DNA from: Thinopyrum elongatum
Lineage: Eukaryota; Streptophyta; Magnoliopsida; Poales; Poaceae
DNA length: 64,000 bases
Assembly (NCBI GenBank): GCA_011799875.1
Contig: CM022298.1
Coordinates: 54,179,074-54,243,073, forward strand
Direction: 5' to 3'
Below the pieces are notes generated by a model. The model was not told the DNA's origin. It saw nothing but the letters and a program-made list of their open reading frames with translations, and made no database searches. A program made the translations under genes and the position numbers. The first letter of the stretch is position 1; every line of letters starts with the position of its first letter. Of this stretch, positions 47,810 to 59,741 are shown piece by piece.

Positions 47810-48043
47810 GCCTTTGGGTGACGGTGGTGGTGATGATACACTTGTGGTCTTTACATGACTTGTGTGCTTCTTTATATGCTATTGTTGTTTGTGATGATGC
47901 TTATGTTTTGCGATGATGCCTATATTGTTGTGACGGTGGCGGATGATACTTATATGTGATGTATGTCTATTTGCATCATATATATCTGCTGATTATTTGA
48001 ATTGAACTGAACTGAAAACAAACAGAAAAAAAACAGACACAAA

Positions 48044-48379
48044 CTATGCCAACGGCCTTGCCGTCGGCATAGCGCTGCCCCAGGAGCTACCAGCGCGCGC
48101 CACGTGGCACCTATGCCGACGGCTAGGCCGTCGGCATAGATATGCCACATGGCGCGCACTCGTTGGGCAGCACTTGACGGCGGCGCCGACAACCACCGTT
48201 AGGCGGGGACGTTGCCGACGGCTACGGCCGCCGTCGGGATAGCATCTATGCCGACGGCATCCCGGGCTACGCCGAGGGATATGTTGCCGACGGGGGCCGT
48301 CTGCATAGGCCTGTCCCGACGGGAATCAGGGCTATGCCGACGGCCTGGGCCGTCGGCATAGGGGTTAATTCTGGTAGTG
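48044..48379 (+). repeat. CACTA-1 right subterminal repeats and terminus
   Basis: At least five CTATGCCGACGGC-type motifs in alternating orientation occur within about 330 bp, ending with CTATGCCGACGGCCTGGGCC-type palindrome and the terminus GGTAGTG at 48373-48379. The next bases are TAT, the candidate 3-bp target duplication, which cannot be confirmed without the left end. The order of motifs matches the CACTA-2 end at 59010, so both are 3' ends of one family. Confidence 0.9.
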
Positions 48380-49623
48380 TATATACTAGCACAAATATCC
48401 GTGCGTTGCAACGGGAGAGAAAATTGACGTGTGTCGGCCGAAAAAAAAATTGACATGTGTCCGTCAAAAAGTCCACCAGGAAGGCACGACGGCATACATA
48501 CATTGGCACCAACAGCAGTAAAGAGGCGCATGCCAAAATTTTGAAGGAAAACAATATCAATTGTGCATTAGTCATGAAAGAAGCTTTAATACTGGTGCTA
48601 AGAAACACTTACTTTTTTCATAATCTTGAAAACTACTATCTTGCTTAGGGTTTTTCACGCCTGCCTCGCTAATCTCGGCAATCAAGACATGCAGATAGTG
48701 ATTGGAAGGAATATCTTGCTTTTCTTAAAATATTTGATTAGAAAAAAATGTTGCATGAATGAAACTTGCAACAACTTTGATCTAGGTGTCTTTCGACCTA
48801 TCTCATGGAGCCCAACAATCCCCTTTCTTTATTGCATGCAGGCCCCCAATTGAATCTAATTTAATTAATCAGAACCTTCTTTCCTGCACAAAGCGTGCAT
48901 GTCTTGTGGATTACCATTTGTTTCTTGTTTCTCCATGTGGCTCGTTGTCTATGTCTATACAGACAACTTGCGCAAGTATAAGTTGGTCAGGTTTTATGTA
49001 AAAAGGTAAGGTGGGATTATTTCTTTTGTATAAACGAACCCCTTTCTCCCATAATAATGAGCTAGCATAGTTGGCGTAGTTGTTTGGTTGTTGCAGGCTT
49101 ATCGTGAGATCGACCCACCATGCAAAGGATGGTTTTTATTTTTATTCCGGAAAGAGAGCCCACCTTCATTCTCATGGCCCACAAGGAAAAATCCCGTTAG
49201 AAGGCCACTTGCTTGGCACCCGGCCCAGCAGACGGAACAAGCCGCAGGTCGACGGACGAAATTTTGACGCACGAAGGGCGGGTGGACGAACGTTGGAAAA
49301 TGGTCTGTGCGTTGCAACGAGATAAAAATTCATCACACTTCGGCACTCCTCTCTATAAATAATAATAAGTATTGTCAAGTATCCTTAACATGAAGAAGAA
49401 TTGTTCCTTCAAGACAACCATCTTTGTAGAATTGTTTTTTTCTTTTTGCAGGATAATGTAGCATTGCTAGACTTGCGGGTAGTGCTTTGCTAATGAGTAA
49501 ACACCAAAATGAGGGATAATCGGCTATAGTCCAAGTCAATGTACATAATCCCATTTTAATTTAATCTAACACACCCGTTAATGCATCAATCAAGGGATTT
49601 CATAGATTCTCCCAATATATGTA
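48380..49623. other. Intergenic segment right of CACTA-1
   Basis: No gene is recognised. The motif GTGCGTTGCAACG occurs at about 48400 and 49305, in the same orientation, and may mark ends of an unrecognised repeat. Short open frames here lack any family resemblance. Confidence 0.5.
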
Positions 49624-49781
49624 CTCCCTCCGTTCATAAATATAAGTCTTTGTAGAGATTCTACTATGGACTATATACGGAGCAAAATGAGTGAATCTAC
49701 ACTCTAAAATGCATCTATATACATCCGTATATGGTTCATAGTGAAATCTCTATAAAGACTTATACGTAGGAACAGAGGGAA
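49624..49781. mobile_element. Stowaway MITE 1 (158 bp)
   Basis: The terminal inverted repeats CTCCCTCCGTTCATAAATAT and, at the other end, the complement of TTCCCTCTGTTCC flank a short AT-rich centre; TA is present directly on both sides. This is the standard structure of Triticeae Stowaway elements (Tc1/mariner derived), which encode no protein. Confidence 0.92.
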
Positions 49782-50082
49782 TACTTTTATGCAGGCCCGT
49801 GTTGTAATTCTAGGTAGTCACCATGTATAATAGTAGGCAACGTGCATGTTAATTCGTCAAGGGCCCTTCCAGTATTTGTTGTGCACATAATCCCATTTTA
49901 ATTTAAACTAACCACTTGTTCATTAAAAGGCGTGGAAAGCTGGGAATTGCATTGGAGTTAGGCATCATCATCTCAATCAAATCGACCTTGTACGTTGTCT
50001 GGGCCGGTTGGCTTGCGCTTGCTTTATTTCCCTGGCCAGAGTTAATGTATAAATAAATGGCAACCTGGCAACCTTCGCACCA

Positions 50083-50143
50083 GGGCTCGTGGTCTATTGG
50101 TTGCAAAATATCTTTAGCGTCCATGTGGTCTCAAGTTCGATGT
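50083..50143 (+). other. tRNA-like A/B box pair (possible SINE head)
   Basis: TGGTCTATTGG (50090-50100) resembles an RNA polymerase III A box and AAGTTCGATGT (50133-50143) a B box, 32 bp apart. A T-rich run follows at about 50160. No cloverleaf or anticodon arm is convincing, so this is not a tRNA gene; it may be a SINE head. Confidence 0.35.
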
Positions 50144-50194
50144 ATCATGAAAGTGCTACTTTTTTTTAATCTTTTTTTCGGCTTCCTCGAAGCT

Positions 50195-50822
50195 GGAGCG
50201 TGAGCCAGCAAGCGGACGATCAAACGAAAACTGGGAGGAGCGAATCGTTAATTTCCAAGACGGATGAAAATCGTATTGGTCCCACCATAAATAAAAAAAA
50301 ATGGAGAAATAACCCGTCCTTTAATATTAGGTAAAGATAAAGATACAACCTATATGGAAAGACATTAGTAATTAAATAAAACATTAAAAATTCTGAAAAT
50401 ATTTTTGAAATAAACTGGACCTTCCATTTTACTTGTAAAAATAATTCCACAAAAAGAAAAGAAAAAACCCGTTGATTCCTTATAGATTTTTTTTGGCCAA
50501 AATAAGATGGAGCGTGAGCCAGCAAGCGGACAATCAAACAAAAACTGGGACGAGCGAATCGTTAATTTCCAAGACGGACGAAAATCGTATGGGTCCCACC
50601 ATAAATAAAAAAATGGAGAAACAATCCGTCCTTTAATATTAGGTAAAGATAAAGATACACCTTATATGGAAAGACATTAGTAATTAAATAAAACATTAAA
50701 AATTCTGAAAAAATATTTGAAATAAACTTGACATTCCATTGTACTCGTAAAAATAATTCCACAAAAAGAAAAAAAAAACCCTTGATTTCTTATAGAATTT
50801 TTTTGGCCAAAATAGTGTCAAT
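50195..50822 (+). repeat. Tandem dimer of a 314-bp AT-rich unit
   Basis: Unit 1 starts GGAGCGTGAGCCAGCAAGCG at 50195 and unit 2 starts identically at 50509. The units share the same order of landmarks (GTTAATTTCCAAGACGGA, GGTAAAGATAAAGATACA, TTTTTGGCCAAAATA). Divergence is modest and includes small indels. No coding frame or transposon end is recognised. Confidence 0.85.
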
Positions 50823-50989
50823 AGTGACCTATAAATAGCAAATAATTTTTTTTGCCCTGAAGTCAACGCTGGGTTTTTATTTGCAAAAATTTATATACTA
50901 GTGCAAAAAGAAAATCAAGTTTATTCTAAAAAACTTCTAAACTTTTTTGACTTTTATTTTAGTTATTATTTTTCCCTTTATGAGGTGTA

Positions 50990-52310
50990 ACACCCAAGAA
51001 ACAAAGGGTATGTGCCAAGATGGGCCGCTCAATGGACTGCTTTATTCAAGATTATGGTGTCGTGAGCTCAAAAAAGTCTGTGGTGCCATCGACCCTAACA
51101 CAGAATGGTGGGATGATGATCTCCCGAGGAATATCTTTCTACCTATCAATGTCGAAAGAATTCACAGAATTCCACTCTCTGCTTCGGTCATGGAGGATTT
51201 TGTAGCCTGGAATGCAACGAAGTCTCGTGTGTCTTCAGTCAGATCAGCCTAGCACATTGAGTGGGAACATCAGTTTGGGGCTAGAGTTAGAAATCATTCA
51301 GCTGAGATGTCAAGAACCAATCCAGTATGCATGGGAGATCCTTTGGAAGCTGCATGTGCCGAGTAAAGTTAAAAAAATTGTATGGCGAGTGCTGCATGGC
51401 ATAGTTCCGGGCATGTGCATCTTGAGCAACAGACACATCAAAGTAAACCCTCAATGCTCAATTTGTAAGTCAGGACCAGAAGATATTCACCATTTGATCT
51501 TTACATGCAAGCGTGCAAAGGAGGGTTGGTCGAAACTTGGCCTTCAAGAGGAGATCGACAAAGCCCTATGTGTTGACCAATCGGGCCTTGTGGTGTTAGA
51601 GGAGATACTCAGGAGTCCGATGAAGAAATCCTCAGTTCGCGGACAGCTGGGGCTCCAAGAGACAGCTGCCGTAGCTGCTAGGTACATCTGGTATGAACAC
51701 CGGGAAGCCGTCAAGGGTGAAAATATTAAGAGCATTGGGAATACTGTGTTTGCCATCCAGGCAATCACGATAAACCACACTTAGGTGCCGGAGGATGTTT
51801 TACCTAGTGCAAGATGGGAAAAGCCTTTGCCAGGGCATTATAAACTCACACCGATGCCACCTATTTTGAGGATGGAAGTGGCCCAGATGTTGTTGTCTTC
51901 TGCGAAACTGGCGGGGTGAAGCGATCGCAGGAGTGACTGAGCCCAACCATCACACTATGAATGCACAAACTGCAGAAACACTAGCAGTGAAACATGGTCT
52001 CAAGTTGCTCTTTCAAAGAGGATGCTCTCGAGTAACAGTGGAATCTAATTGCCCAGCATTGGTTGATGCATGCAACAGTGAGTTCGAAATCTGGAGCCCT
52101 TACACGCCAATATCAATGTATTGCTTTGAGTTAGCACATGGAATTCCATCAATCTCTTTTTCAGCACTGCCCGCGGGAAGCTAATAAGCTGGCACATTTC
52201 TTGGCTAGACATTGTTATGAGCAAGGTTATGTATGAATGGGCAGAGGAGGCCCCGAACTTTTTGGTATCACATGTACTGTATGATGTAACCTTGCCACGA
52301 GATGAATAAA
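50990..52310 (+). pseudogene. LINE-derived zf-RVT and RNase H-like remnant
   Basis: Reading frame segments give, in order, DDLPRNIFLPINVERIHRIP, then LWKLHVPSKVKKIVWRVLHG with a CSIC...HHLIFTC zinc-binding pattern (zf-RVT, about 51310-51530). An RNase H-like segment with AETLAVKHGLKLLF and SRVTVESNCPALVDA follows (about 51960-52080). This is the order seen at the 3' end of plant LINE open frames and their domesticated relatives. At least two frameshifts and a stop around 51782 break it. AATAAA at 52305-52310 follows the C-terminal coding part. No reverse transcriptase core is present. Confidence 0.75.
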
Positions 52311-52440
52311 GAGCCATGAGGTTGTCCCTTCAATAAAAAGAATGTGATGCCGTCGAAGATGAAAGTTTGAACAATATTGATTTGATGTCAATAATTTTTG
52401 GGAAGGGATCTGTATTTTTTTAGAACGAAAAAAGTGATCT

Positions 52441-52441
52441 G

Positions 52442-52481
<40 letters not shown>

Positions 52482-52482
52482 T
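52441..52482. repeat. (CT)n(CA)n compound microsatellite
   Basis: A run of CT dinucleotides is followed by TTA and a run of about eleven CA dinucleotides. Confidence 0.95.
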
Positions 52483-53438
52483 CAATGGGTCGCATGACTG
52501 CATGTGTATATGTAATTGCTAATGTTTCCAACCTTTTTTTTAACACAGTACGGACGCAAGCGCTTGGGATACCTCTGTTTAACTAACCATCCAACCACAG
52601 GTTGGTTCGCTGTTTCCAACCTTTTGAGTAATGAAATTCAGGTGGGCGATTGTCCTTAGTTGTTTTCGCTAAAAAAGCTATGCCAATAGAAAATAGTTAG
52701 AAAGTTCCTAAATATCAGCACATTTGGTATGATGGTTTCCAAAGGTGCGTGTTCGGGATGCAAAACACTTGCGCGATTGCGGATCACCTTGGCAGGATGG
52801 TGACCTTGCTACCAACCATCTCAGTTTTAGCCGACGATATAGCTAGACCGAGTCAACCTCCCCTGTGTCCATGTTGTTTGGAGAAGATAGACAACGAAAT
52901 ATCTGAAACTTAGATGGTCAACAACAAAATTTTCTTTGTACTTTAGCTGATTACCTCCTAAACTAGGTTTGTAACTTAGATTAGTTTTGTAAGTTAGCCA
53001 ATTTCAAACTTGATGTACAACTTGGTACATGCCATGTGTCACTCACACATGATTCTACCCTTTATCAAGCTTACGCAGACCAATACAATTGCTATATACA
53101 TAGGGAAAATGGAATTTGCAGGACATCGGTGTGGTTCAGATCTTAGGAATAGGCGTCGCTTAGACCAAAATTACGGGCCATGACTTAACCCATGATCCAC
53201 CATTATCAAATTTGTACACATGCAAATGCAGTTTATTTGAAATTTTATTGAATTTTAAATTTGGTATCAATCACCATGAATTGATAGGTATTATTTTACA
53301 GATTACGAGCTCACACTTTTGTAGATCCATGCCACTGAGTGCATGCACCTGCTACCCGATTACATTTAGAAAGTCATCAGTCATGTCATCAATCTTCGGT
53401 TCCAGCTTTACATGCATTCCTCCATCCATGCATTCTAG
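52483..53438. other. Intergenic, downstream of the receptor-kinase gene
   Basis: AT-rich, no recognised gene, repeat terminus or RNA gene. Its right part presumably includes the 3' UTR of the receptor-kinase gene, which ends at 53439 on the - strand. Confidence 0.5.
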
Positions 53439-56400
53439 CTACCGGCCTTCAAGTTCCGTAATGATCATCTGGAAGTTGCCAGACGTGTCCTCCTGTACGT
53501 CGAGAAGGTCCGCCGGAGTGCTCACTGGCATGCAGACCACCGGTCGAAGTGGCCGCCCTGGCACCTGTTGCTGCGACAGCATGGGGATCACAACAGCCAT
53601 TTGTGGCCGTTGGCTCGGGCTCTCTTGAACGCACAACAACCCTACATGGATGCACGTCGCCGCCTGCTCTAGCTCCGCCAGGGAGCAGTCATCGCGCATA
53701 GTTGGGTCAAGGAGCTTGAGGCTTTTGTTTTCTTCAAATAGCTTCCATGCCTGCAATTTTATTTTCTATTTTGTCAAGGTCAGCAAGTTTGAGACTTGGC
53801 CGTGTAGGCACGGAATTTCAAATTAGAATCAGATAAATCTCATTTTTTTTGGTTGCGTGAAAGGTAAATTGATTGATTACATGAGCTATGAGGTTGAAAT
53901 TTCGTTGGTTCCTCCTCCCACTGACGATCTCCAGCAACAACACACCGAAGCTGTACACATCCTGCATGAATGATACCATGCCGTCCATGGCGTACTCCGG
54001 TGCCATGTAACCACTGTCACCGCATGACACCATACAAAAACCCTCAAAAAATCCAGCTATAGAAATAAAAATTCGATGTAAATTATAGTACTTGACCATT
54101 GGTTCGGTTATGCAAAGTTGTAGTTCTTACTATGTCCCATCAATCCTTTCCGTGACGGTAGAATCCTGGTTGTCGCCGATGCTGCTGAACAACTTTGCGA
54201 TTCCGAAATCCGATATCTTGGCGACCATCTCCCCATTAAGGAGAACATTGGCCGCCTTGAGATCTCGGTGGATCATAGTGTGCCTCGAGTCTTGGTGAAG
54301 GTAGAGAAGCCCTCTGGCAACGCCAAGGATGATGTCCATCCTGGTCTTCCAGCTCAAAGTGGCACGTCTCCTCAAATCTGTTGGCGATTTTGCATAATTG
54401 AATTTTCCGAGTTGAGTTCTGACGGTACAAATGGTGGTAAGTGTTTTGCTAAACGGGGGTAAAAAGACACGCACCAAAGATGAAGTTGTCCAAGCTCTTG
54501 TTACTCATGTACTTGTAGAGGAGTATCCTGTCAGAGCAATGGATGCAGCAGCCAAGCAGGCGTACAAGGTTGCAATGTTGCAGCCTGGCAATGAGGTCCA
54601 CCTCGTTCTTGAACTCTTTCAGGCCTTGCACTCTGTTGTCAGTTGATAACTTCTTCACTATAATTTCCTGGCCATCTTGCATTTGACCCTGGTAAATTTA
54701 GTTCAGTTATTCTCTCAACATGCAACCTTCCATCTCACCATGTCATGCATGTCATACTGAGAATTGATTGGAGTTGGCGCTAGAAATTAATTGTTGGGAT
54801 CTGGATTAAAGAGTGAAAGTAGGAACTGAAGACGACAAGACATCATATAAGTATTAGCTGGAGGGTCCTCTATTCTCAAATACTATAGCAAAATTTTATT
54901 GGAAAATTCTACATTGCTACTAGACATTGTGGAGATGGGTCTAAGGCTAGTCATAGTGGGAAGAAGTGTCATGCATATGACACTAGTCTATGTTACTACC
55001 TTCATAGTGCAAAGTAACATAGAAGTAGTATCATAGATGATTGCATTTATTAGACTGTAGACTCATTTTACTTTGCGTAGCGTTATGTTACAGTAACATA
55101 TTATGTCACTCCAAATGCCTCTCTCCTCATTAACTACATGCCGCATAAGTAAACTTGTCTTGGAATTCACTATGTTACTATCTAAGTTACTCCCACTATG
55201 ACCAACCTATGAAAATGAAAGAGATGGAATACCATATATTAATCCGACTTGAGATATTTTTTAATTAATGTATTAACTTTTATTTATTGCTAAAATTTCT
55301 CTAGCTGTTAAGTGATAACGTAACACATTTTTTATTCAGTGCAGTGACAAGCTACATGTCTCTTAGCATTTACTCCCTCCGTCCGCGAATAAGTGTACTT
55401 CTAGCTTTTGTCCTAAGTAAAAGTTTTAAAATTTTGACTAACTTTATAGGGAAAAGTAGCAGCATTTATGGTACTAAATTAGTATCACTAGATCGGTTTT
55501 GAAATGTACTTTCATAATATACCAATTTGATGTCATATATGTCACTACTCTTTTCTATAAAATTGGTCAAAATGAAAACTTTGACTTAGGACAAAAGGTA
55601 GATGTACACTTATTCGCGGACGGAGGGAGTAGATACCAACTAGCAGGGAGTCATCTAGCTTGTCATAAAAGTACTACATGAGTAGTCGTACTATCTAACT
55701 ATTGTTTATACAACCACTAGAAATTTCATTTATGATTGACATAGATGGATTGTAATATTGCAGTTTGTAAAGCAATATCACCTTGTAAACAATGCCGAAG
55801 CCACCACGCCCAATTTCTTTCTCTGGACAGAATCCACCGGTGGCGGCTCTTATGGTTTCGAAATCGTACATCGGACATTCACCTCTCATGACGTCATCAA
55901 ACATGGTAACTGTAAAAATAGAGAAGGAAGCTACAAGACATGAACAATAGGGCAAGCAACAGTTTGAGATCATCCTTCTGAAACACACCAAAGACTATCA
56001 CCTTCCTTGTTGCGTCGGACCTTTCTCCAAATCAGAAAGCCAGGCAATAGCAAAAGCAACACAAATCCTATTATCACTGTCGTGATAATCGCGGCAAACT
56101 TCTTAGTCTTGGCTGGCTTTGGTGCAGTGTCTGCATCAAGTTAAATGCATGAAAATTGTGGGATCCATGAGTAAGAATAAGATGCACCGGTTGTAATGTG
56201 TGAGCTTGACATATTTTGTCCTGGTAGGTGATTGACAAGGACACAACAGTGACTGAAAATATCATTGTGTGCACCTACAGTAGCTAGCATAATACTATTT
56301 CATTAGCTAAACGTGAAAAGGTACGTTTGATTAGCTATAGGTCCAAGGTAAATTGTTTACCATAAACTTTGTCCTATTTAGAGGAAAATGAAAAATATTA

Positions 56401-59009
56401 TACCATCATTCAAAGTCCTAGTTAGAGTATGATTATTTTGTAACTATGTGAAATTTTATGGTTTTAAGTAGTATTGTTGGCTGGAGACTATATCTTCTTT
56501 TAGCAATTTATACTATACTTCTCGAATTTTCTATTTTGCCCTTATTTATGAATAAAAATAATATGATATTTATGGCTCAGTTGGACATGATTCCGATCTT
56601 GCATCAACATTCCACGGGTTAAAAGAATTGTCTTAACAAAATATAATAAGAATTGGTTCTGGTGATCTATATTCACCATATATTGATCCATGCAAACAAC
56701 TGAGCGAGAGGCTGCGTTACATTGATACTATCACACGCTAAAAATTCAGACGTTGCATAAGTTTCTTTGGATGTGCACATCAACCGGGTGAGGCATGGAC
56801 CTGAAAATTCCAGGTCTTTCGTACGTCTTTTTCCGCTTACGACTACAAGAAAGGATGTATACGCCACTGGTCACATCACACGCTAGACAAATCAAGACCT
56901 GGGATAAATCCATGAATAGTCACACTGATTTTTCTTTGAGGGAATAGTCACACTGTTTTGTTTTCTCGGGGAATAGTCACACGGAATTCTCAGCATAGCT
57001 CCGATAGGGTTCAAATCCTAGACTTGAATCTTTTGCTCGTATTTTTCTGGATTTTTCTTTTTAGAAGATCCAGCGTTCGCTGGCATTTCATAGATTAAGC
57101 AGGAAGCAAGCGGAAAACAATGTGCGATCAAGTGATCAGTGGATGAAAATAGAGAAAACAGAAAAAAAAAATCCCTCGGCCTAGCCAAAGAGAAGACCAA
57201 CAGCTAATCCAGGCCAACAGCACCACAAGATACAAGGTCGCCGGCACAACTAAACATGACAGAGCAGAGCACCCGGCCTGCAGATCTTCGCAGTGTCATC
57301 GTATATCATCCATCGCGCTCGTGACCCGACGACTTCGACTTCATTGCAACATGAAAGGGCACCCGCATCAAGCATGTCCGCCACAAGTGTGTTCCTCGAC
57401 CTCATTGGCATTGGAGAGAGAAGACATATCCGAAGCAGGGCAGACATGTGCCGCTCCAATCCCGAGAGGAGGACTAACAAGACTAGTCCGCCGCACCAAG
57501 CATCTCAAGTGTGCTCCTGCCGCCCACCACCACCGCACAAAAGCTAACGACCATACTCGGACGAACGCGCCATCGTGCCCACCTAGAACCTCTCCAAAGC
57601 AATGCTTCCAACAAAGTAAGGCAGCCAAGGATGCCCCATTGCCGATCCGACAAGACGGATCTAGGTTTTCACCTGGAGAAAGGATGGAAAGGCAGGAGGG
57701 TGACAGATCTCTTCAGTGATGCCTCCAAGAAGGAAAACAACATCCATGGATTTTACGATCACCGACATCGAGCAAAACTTTCGTCCGAAGAATCTGGACC
57801 AGAACGCCAAGGACAAAAGTCCCTGGCCACACAACCACTAGTTGCCGCACCGCCCTAGCACACCTCGCGCCGCTCCGAAGATGACCGCCGGCATCAACGC
57901 AGGCCACGACGCGGCCAGATCGGACCCACCCGCCTGCCTACAGCCGTCGCAGCACACCCATCGGCGTCCAGGCAGCAGCCCCCGCCTAAGACTCCACCCC
58001 ACGGCCGATCCGGTGTAGATCCGCCGCCCCACTCGCCCGCGACTGGTCCGGGTGAGCCCAGATCGGGCCCGCCCCGCCGGCATCCGCACCTGCACGCGCG
58101 CAAACCGCCGGAGGGAGCAGAGGCTCGAGCTCTGTCGCCGCTCACGTGCGACACCTCCGGCGAAGTATCCACCGCCGCCGGCCTCGGATGGAGCCCTCCC
58201 GAGATCCGCAGCCCAGCCGCCTGCCGATGTCGCGCCTCCGAGATCCTCCACCACCATCCCCGGAGCCGGCCGGGCTTCGCCGGTGAGACCCTCAGGCGGC
58301 GGCGAGGGGAGGAAGGGAGGTGGGGGGGAGGAGGCGGCCGCGTTTGGGTTTCGCCCCCCGAGTCGCCAGGGAGGCGACGAGAAGGTGGGAGGTTTTTTTT
58401 TTCCAGACTTTTCGAGAATGTTCGTTCTTGGGAGGAGACTCTCTTGCCGACTACGAAGACGTAATCATTAAGATGTTGTGTATGTCGGCACAGTACCTCG
58501 AAGATGCCCATAAGGGTATGGTATGTGTAAGTGCGTCTATAAGGATCAGTGTATGTGCGCCATAATACAAGCCATTGTTTAAAGTTTTTTTTTTTGCATG
58601 TGTTCAAAATGGACAAAATCCAACAGTTATCATGTGTTCCAACTAACGAGCATTGATCTATGGAAAATCAACACATGGTGAAGGAGAAGCAGAGAGAAGC
58701 ACAAGGATTTACCTAGGTCGGACATTGCCAGCCTCACGAAGAGATCCTGCCCGCCGTTGAGGAACCGCGTGTCCATCAGCTCGCCGAACCACTGGATGCA
58801 CCCGCTCCCTCCACCGCGGATGTCCGACGCGGCGTACGCCGTGCAGGAGCAGTTGAGCAGGAACCGCCGGCCGCACTCCTCGAGCGAGGTGCCGTTGTCC
58901 ACGCTGCTCCCGTGCGTCTCGGGCGGCTTCACGCCGCGCAGGGCGTAGAAACCGTCCTCGCCGCCACCCTCGCACAGCAGCGGCGTGCTGCGAACGCACC
59001 CGCCGGAGG
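53439..59009 (-). CDS. S-domain receptor-like kinase, PAN-to-kinase part; 5' part displaced by CACTA-2
   Basis: Exons on the - strand: 59009-58713 (PAN domain; [30 protein letters not shown]), 56130-56002 (transmembrane helix [20 protein letters not shown] and RRNK), 55909-55782 (glycine loop [11 protein letters not shown]), 54688-54475 (KKLS lysine, [13 protein letters not shown]), 54377-54131 (IHRDLKAAN catalytic loop, DFG), 54013-53881 ([27 protein letters not shown]), 53750-53439 (C-terminal lobe to stop). All introns are GT-AG and all phases agree, so this part is intact at about 486 codons. The family senses extracellular ligands at the plasma membrane and signals by Ser/Thr phosphorylation. 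The lectin and S-locus glycoprotein domains are missing because CACTA-2 begins at 59010 inside the PAN exon. Confidence 0.88.
54945..55207. mobile_element. Tourist/Harbinger-like MITE (263 bp)
   Basis: GGCTAGTCATAGTGGGA at the left is mirrored by TCCCACTATGACCAACC at the right. TAA precedes and TAT follows, compatible with a 3-bp target duplication with one change. It lies in the intron between the glycine-loop exon and the next kinase exon. Confidence 0.8.
55373..55629. mobile_element. Stowaway-like MITE 2 (257 bp)
   Basis: CTCCCTCCGTCCGCGAATAA at the left and its complement (TTATTCGCGGACGGAGGGAG) at the right, with TA on both sides. It shares the intron with the Tourist-like MITE. Confidence 0.9.
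56930..58560. other. Unassigned GC-rich block inside the large receptor-kinase intron
   Basis: The intron 58712-56131 is about 2.6 kb, and most of it (56930-58560) is GC-rich on the right, becoming AT-rich on the left, quite unlike the flanking sequence. On the - strand it resembles a GC-rich 5' region followed by less biased sequence. No domain, terminal repeat or target duplication could be identified; a LINE-like or captured-gene insertion is possible. Open frames here are not conserved between the two copies. Confidence 0.45.
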
Positions 59010-59184
59010 CACTACCGGAATCGCACCCTATGCCGACGGCCAGGGCCGTCGGCATAGCCCTGATTGGCCGTCGGGGCAGGCCTATGCCGACGGCCCCCGT
59101 CGGCATAGGGCCGTTGGCAACATATCCGTTGGCGTAGCCATGGAGGCCGTCGGCATAGGACCTATCCCGACGGTGTTCGTACAT
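58713..59184 (-). other. In-frame chimeric first exon: CACTA-2 end fused to PAN exon
   Basis: An ATG at 59184, within the CACTA-2 subterminal repeats, opens a frame that runs through the terminus and continues in frame as SASGGCVR of the receptor kinase, to the donor at 58713. Length 472 nt leaves the phase needed by the next exon. The transposon part adds 58 codons rich in Gly, Ala and Pro without a signal peptide. Expression is not shown. Confidence 0.55.
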
Positions 59185-59577
59185 CTATGCCGACGGCCCT
59201 GGCCGTCGGCAACGTTCCCGCCTAACGTCGGCCGCCGTCAAGTGCTGACCAACGACTGCTCGCCATGTGGCACATCTATGCCGACGGTGCGGCCGTCAGC
59301 TTAGTTTGAAACTATGCCGACGGCTAGACTGTCGGCATAGCCGCGCCACGTGGCGAGCAGCCGTAGGTCCTGGGGGCGGGGCTATGCCGACGGCCTAGCT
59401 GTCGGCATAGCTCCGCCCAGGAGTGCCTAGTTGCTGACACGTGGCAGTTATGCCGACGGCCTAGCTGTCGGCCTAGTTTGAAACTATGCCGACGGCTTGG
59501 CTGTCGGCATAGCTGCCACGTGTCAGCAACTGGGTGCTCGCGCCAGCTCTATGCCGACGGCCTAGCCGTCGGCATAG
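59010..59577 (-). repeat. CACTA-2 terminus and subterminal palindromes
   Basis: A dozen or so CTATGCCGACGGC or GCCGTCGGCATAG motifs occur within 570 bp, several in head-to-head palindromes such as 59549-59577. The motif order parallels the CACTA-1 end at 48379, reading inward. Confidence 0.92.
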
Positions 59578-59741
59578 TTTGCATTTGATTTTTTTTTCTT
59601 TTTTCTGTTTGTTTTCAGATCAATTTAATGCAAATATACAACAGATATATATGATGGAAATGCACATATAAAACACATCTAAGTATCATAAGCATCAATA
59701 TATGCATAAGCATCATCACAAAGGACCATCAAAAGTAACCG

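Larger units (their letters stand above)
40117..48379 (+). mobile_element. CACTA-1 (En/Spm-type) transposon, degenerate, left terminus missing
   Basis: The right terminus is TTCTGGTAGTG at 48369-48379, preceded by subterminal palindromes of CTATGCCGACGGC. The interior carries the standard CACTA pair of genes on the + strand, tnp2 transposase then a TnpA-like gene, with matching intron positions to CACTA-2. On the left only one full subterminal palindrome (40117-40145) and one half copy are seen, and no CACTA end exists upstream to the array, so the left end is deleted, interrupted or was replaced. Both genes contain stop codons, so it cannot be autonomous as it stands. Confidence 0.9.

Noticed and set aside
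50090..50143. A functional tRNA gene
   Set aside because: A and B box-like motifs are present but no acceptor stem or anticodon arm can be drawn.
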